A stretch of DNA of 64,000 bases from Vibrio sagamiensis NBRC 104589 (GTDB lineage: Bacteria > Pseudomonadota > Gammaproteobacteria > Enterobacterales > Vibrionaceae), in NCBI RefSeq assembly GCF_007990935.1, contig NZ_BJXJ01000015.1, forward strand, positions 44,985 through 108,984, in the 5' to 3' direction. The notes under the pieces were generated by a model that saw only the letters and a list, made by a program, of their open reading frames with translations, ran no database searches and was not told the origin of the DNA. A program made the position numbers and the translations under genes. This document shows positions 61,860 to 64,000 of this stretch, piece after piece (the first letter of the stretch is position 1; each line of letters opens with the position of its first letter).

Positions 61860-63717
61860 CGGAAGGGGTCTCCTGAGAATTTTGTTTGATGAGAGGCAGA
61901 CGAATAATAAAGGTCATTCCGCCTAAGTGGAGGCCAGAACAAGCATTGGCAGAAGATGGCTGATTCTTATCACCTTGATAAGCGCTTAGTGTCCCTTGGT
62001 AGCTCTCCAAAATGCGTTTGGAAATGGTTAACCCTAAACCTAAGCCTTCTGGTTTAGTGGTAAAGAAAGGGTCAAAAATGCGCGATAAAGAAGCTTGATC
62101 CATGCCTGGTCCATTGTCAGATATATAAATATCGCACATGTGTTCATCACATCGAATGTTCATCGCAATACGTGGTTCTAAGCTGTCGCCGGTCATGGCC
62201 TGAGTTGCATTGTGAAGTATATTGATCAGTACTTGTTCCAGCTCAACATTGTGGATAGCGAGCAAAATTGGAGTCGGTATGCTTGGGATATCGACAGTGA
62301 TACCTTGTTTCGTCAACTGAGTATTAAGAATACGACATGCATTACTCATGGCTTCTTGCAATACAGACACTTCATTGTGTGGGCTGCTTTCTGTTTTACG
62401 AGTGAATATTTTTAAGCGTGCGATGACCTCTGCAATCGTGCTATTAAGCTCGAGCATTTTATTGAGATTATCTGTGACTACTGGGTAACGCTTCATTGCC
62501 ATCAAGCGCAATGAATTTTCGTTATAAGTTTTGAGCGCTGCTAAAGGCTGGTTGATTTCATGATTGATGTTGGCGGAAAGCTCGCCTAGTAACGCCAATT
62601 TAGCTGCCTGCGTCAGTTCTTGTTGTGTTTGCTTGAGTGCTTGTTGGCTTTGTTCATATTGCTCAATGGTGTGACGTAACTTGTTATTGGTTTGGCTGAG
62701 AAAATCAGTACGTTCTGTGACAATGCGTTCCAGGTTAATATTCAAATCAGCCAATCTGGCTTTATTCACCAGCATTTGAAACCAAGCCAGTGCAATAAGA
62801 GCAATCAATGTGTACAAAAGCAAAAAAGTAATGTCAATTTGAAGAATGGTTTTTAACACCTCTTTTTGATTAATTAAACTTATCACACGGTAATTGTTGT
62901 CAAACAACTCTGTGGTATAAGCGATATAGTCTGATGAAATAAGAAAGTGATTGCTTACTAACTTTTTGACGCCTGTATCCTTTGTTAGGTCACCCTTGTA
63001 CTTAGGCAATGCTGCACCGTATTGCTGTGTCTGGGTCAGTTCTTTTTTCGCGGCTTCCGATAAAGGGAACAAAGCACGATAACGCCAATCCGCTAAATTG
63101 CTCATAAAGACGACATCATGGATACCTGCAATCAAAATATCCTCGTTCATTTTAGCAAGCCTTTGTTCTAATTGCTCTAAATTAACCTTTACAGTAATAA
63201 CTCCAGCCACTTTATCATCGAGCCATAAAGGTGAAGAGAAGAAGTATCCACGTTTTTTTGAACGCACTCCAAGAGCGACATATTGAGCTTTTTGACCCTT
63301 TAATGCTTTTTGAAAATAGGGACGGAAGGCAAAATTAGACCCGATGAAAGTGTCATCTTGTTGATAGTTACTAGAAGCAATAACCAGTCCCGTTTGGTCA
63401 TGAACGTAGATGGTATCGGCAAGGCTTTGTGCAAGCCAATCGGATAGCAGCAGATTCAGGTCTTTGGTTTTTGTTTCTGTTTGTAATGTAGCCAGCAGTC
63501 TAGGATCATGATTGAGTAAGTTCGGTATTTGCTCAAACTTCGCCAATTCATCATCGATTTCTTGGGCAACATGTGTTGCTTGCTGTTTGAGCTTTGTCTG
63601 CCAATGCTGGTATTGGTGCTGAGTAGCGAGTTGATGCGTAAAGAACAGACCGATAATGGCGATACAAGCCAAAGCCAGCAAAAAATGTTGAAGTGCTTTA
63701 GGGTTGAGTAGATTCAC
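61852..63717 (-). CDS. DctB-like sensor histidine kinase
   Basis: A membrane sensor kinase. Helix 1 spans about residues 10-27, followed by a long periplasmic double-Cache domain (TIYVHDQTGLVIASS, PLWLDDKVAGVITVKV), helix 2 (about 294-315) and a coiled coil. HisKA has the phospho-acceptor His386 in NINHEINQPLAAL; HATPase_c has NILHNATQAM, DNGPGM and GLGLGLTISK. I chose GTG 63717 (622 residues) because the signal-anchor then begins near the N-terminus. An in-frame ATG at 63825 would add 36 residues, making 657, and cannot be excluded. DctB relatives sense C4-dicarboxylates; the ligand here is unknown. It pairs with the overlapping regulator gene downstream. Confidence 0.88.
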   Translation of the reverse strand: MNLLNPKALQHFLLALACIAIIGLFFTHQLATQHQYQHWQTKLKQQATHVAQEIDDELAKFEQIPNLLNHDPRLLATLQTETKTKDLNLLLSDWLAQSLADTIYVHDQTGLVIASSNYQQDDTFIGSNFAFRPYFQKALKGQKAQYVALGVRSKKRGYFFSSPLWLDDKVAGVITVKVNLEQLEQRLAKMNEDILIAGIHDVVFMSNLADWRYRALFPLSEAAKKELTQTQQYGAALPKYKGDLTKDTGVKKLVSNHFLISSDYIAYTTELFDNNYRVISLINQKEVLKTILQIDITFLLLYTLIALIALAWFQMLVNKARLADLNINLERIVTERTDFLSQTNNKLRHTIEQYEQSQQALKQTQQELTQAAKLALLGELSANINHEINQPLAALKTYNENSLRLMAMKRYPVVTDNLNKMLELNSTIAEVIARLKIFTRKTESSPHNEVSVLQEAMSNACRILNTQLTKQGITVDIPSIPTPILLAIHNVELEQVLINILHNATQAMTGDSLEPRIAMNIRCDEHMCDIYISDNGPGMDQASLSRIFDPFFTTKPEGLGLGLTISKRILESYQGTLSAYQGDKNQPSSANACSGLHLGGMTFIIRLPLIKQNSQETPSDA

Positions 63718-63936
63718 ATTTATCTCGTTTTTTATGATTGTTATCAAATATCCAGACACGTATCCAAAGGTCGTATCGCTAAAGCGTATCTTGAGGTTAC
63801 TTAGGTATAAGTAGAATAGTGACATATTTTGTTAACGAGGTGGTGATTTCGTTGTGATATTCAAGAGATCTTAAGGTGCCTTTACCATATTAAGGCTTTA
63901 AGCGATAAAACTTTAAAAATATCAAATAATATAAAC

Positions 63937-63954
63937 TATTGATTATAATCAATA
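63937..63954. promoter_or_regulatory. Perfect 18-base palindrome
   Basis: TATTGATTATAATCAATA is its own reverse complement. It includes TTGAT and ATCAA half-sites with four bases between, the spacing of an FNR/CRP-family (anaerobic FNR) box TTGAT-N4-ATCAA. It lies 21 bases left of a TetR-type operator. Confidence 0.6.
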
Positions 63955-63974
63955 ATTGAAATTCTAATTAATTT

Positions 63975-63990
63975 TACCTACCAATAGGTA
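63975..63990. promoter_or_regulatory. TetR-type operator, same half-sites as those at 14488 and 14531
   Basis: TACCTACCAATAGGTA is a perfect 6-base-arm palindrome around CCAA. The half-sites CCTA and TAGG and the 4-base centre equal those of the two operators beside the TetR gene at 13864. It may serve that regulator or a related one encoded beyond the window. Confidence 0.55.
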
Positions 63991-64000
63991 GAAAAAGTTG

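Larger units (their letters stand above)
63826..64000. other. Upstream region of the sensor kinase and of a gene beyond the window
   Basis: AT-rich region with two palindromes listed separately. It probably contains promoters for the kinase and for a gene to the right that is not in the window. Confidence 0.4.

Overview
The window is from a bacterium of the family Vibrionaceae and carries the replication origin of its secondary chromosome (chromosome II). The proof is internal: an rctB initiator gene, an adjacent origin with six regularly phased ATGATCA iterons, a DnaA box, ATCA repeats, a 29-mer and two 39-mers, the parA2-parB2 partition pair, and six copies of the chromosome II centromere palindrome TTTACANTGTAAA. 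I cannot name the species. No rRNA, tRNA, CRISPR array, transposase or integrase was seen.

Layout. (1) 1-6801: the distal part of a Tad/Flp pilus operon (tadZ partial, tadA, B, C, D, E, F, G), almost every gene overlapping the next. (2) 6859-11731: a tightly packed redox cluster made of a secreted thioredoxin-like protein, a small secreted protein with a Gly-rich CGCN tail (DUF4266-like), a DUF3570 outer-membrane-like protein, an ApbE-like flavin transferase and a full-length DsbD. (3) 12040-19747: a small exported protein, a TTC38-like TPR protein, a TetR regulator with two operators flanking the promoter of an FAD amine oxidase, the glutamate symporter gltS, a DCC thiol protein and a chemoreceptor. 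(4) 19897-23419: a TMAO/DMSO-type molybdoenzyme and its pentaheme cytochrome. (5) 23846-26703: a rodA paralogue, a YebC-family gene and two very small proteins.

(6) 26410-35543: the chromosome II maintenance region, with rctB, oriCII, parA2, parB2 and tmcA; parS2 sites lie on both sides and one forms the last codons of tmcA. (7) 35747-43498: a FapA/DUF342 protein, murQ, a YgiW/YdeI OB-fold protein, then an aldehyde dehydrogenase, a gamma-butyrobetaine-hydroxylase-like dioxygenase and an MFS transporter that look like a trimethylammonium (carnitine-type) pathway.

(8) 43826-49236: an AT-rich island of exported proteins of no recognised family. Three of them share one domain with four cysteines at nearly invariant spacing (20-48-11 residues): once fused to a Hint (hedgehog/intein) domain, twice in tandem in a second protein, once alone in a third. 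This is the best candidate here for an undescribed system. (9) 49488-54010: an orphan OppA, a flavodoxin-type protein, a 37-residue membrane peptide and an acyl-CoA synthetase. (10) 54178-63825: a Lap-type adhesin secretion and release module (LapB, LapD, LapG, LapC) with a DctB-like kinase and a DctD-like regulator whose AAA+ domain has lost the sigma-54 contact loop. The large adhesin and the TolC-type outer-membrane channel are not in the window.

All functional assignments rest on reading motifs and remembered family features; no database search was possible.
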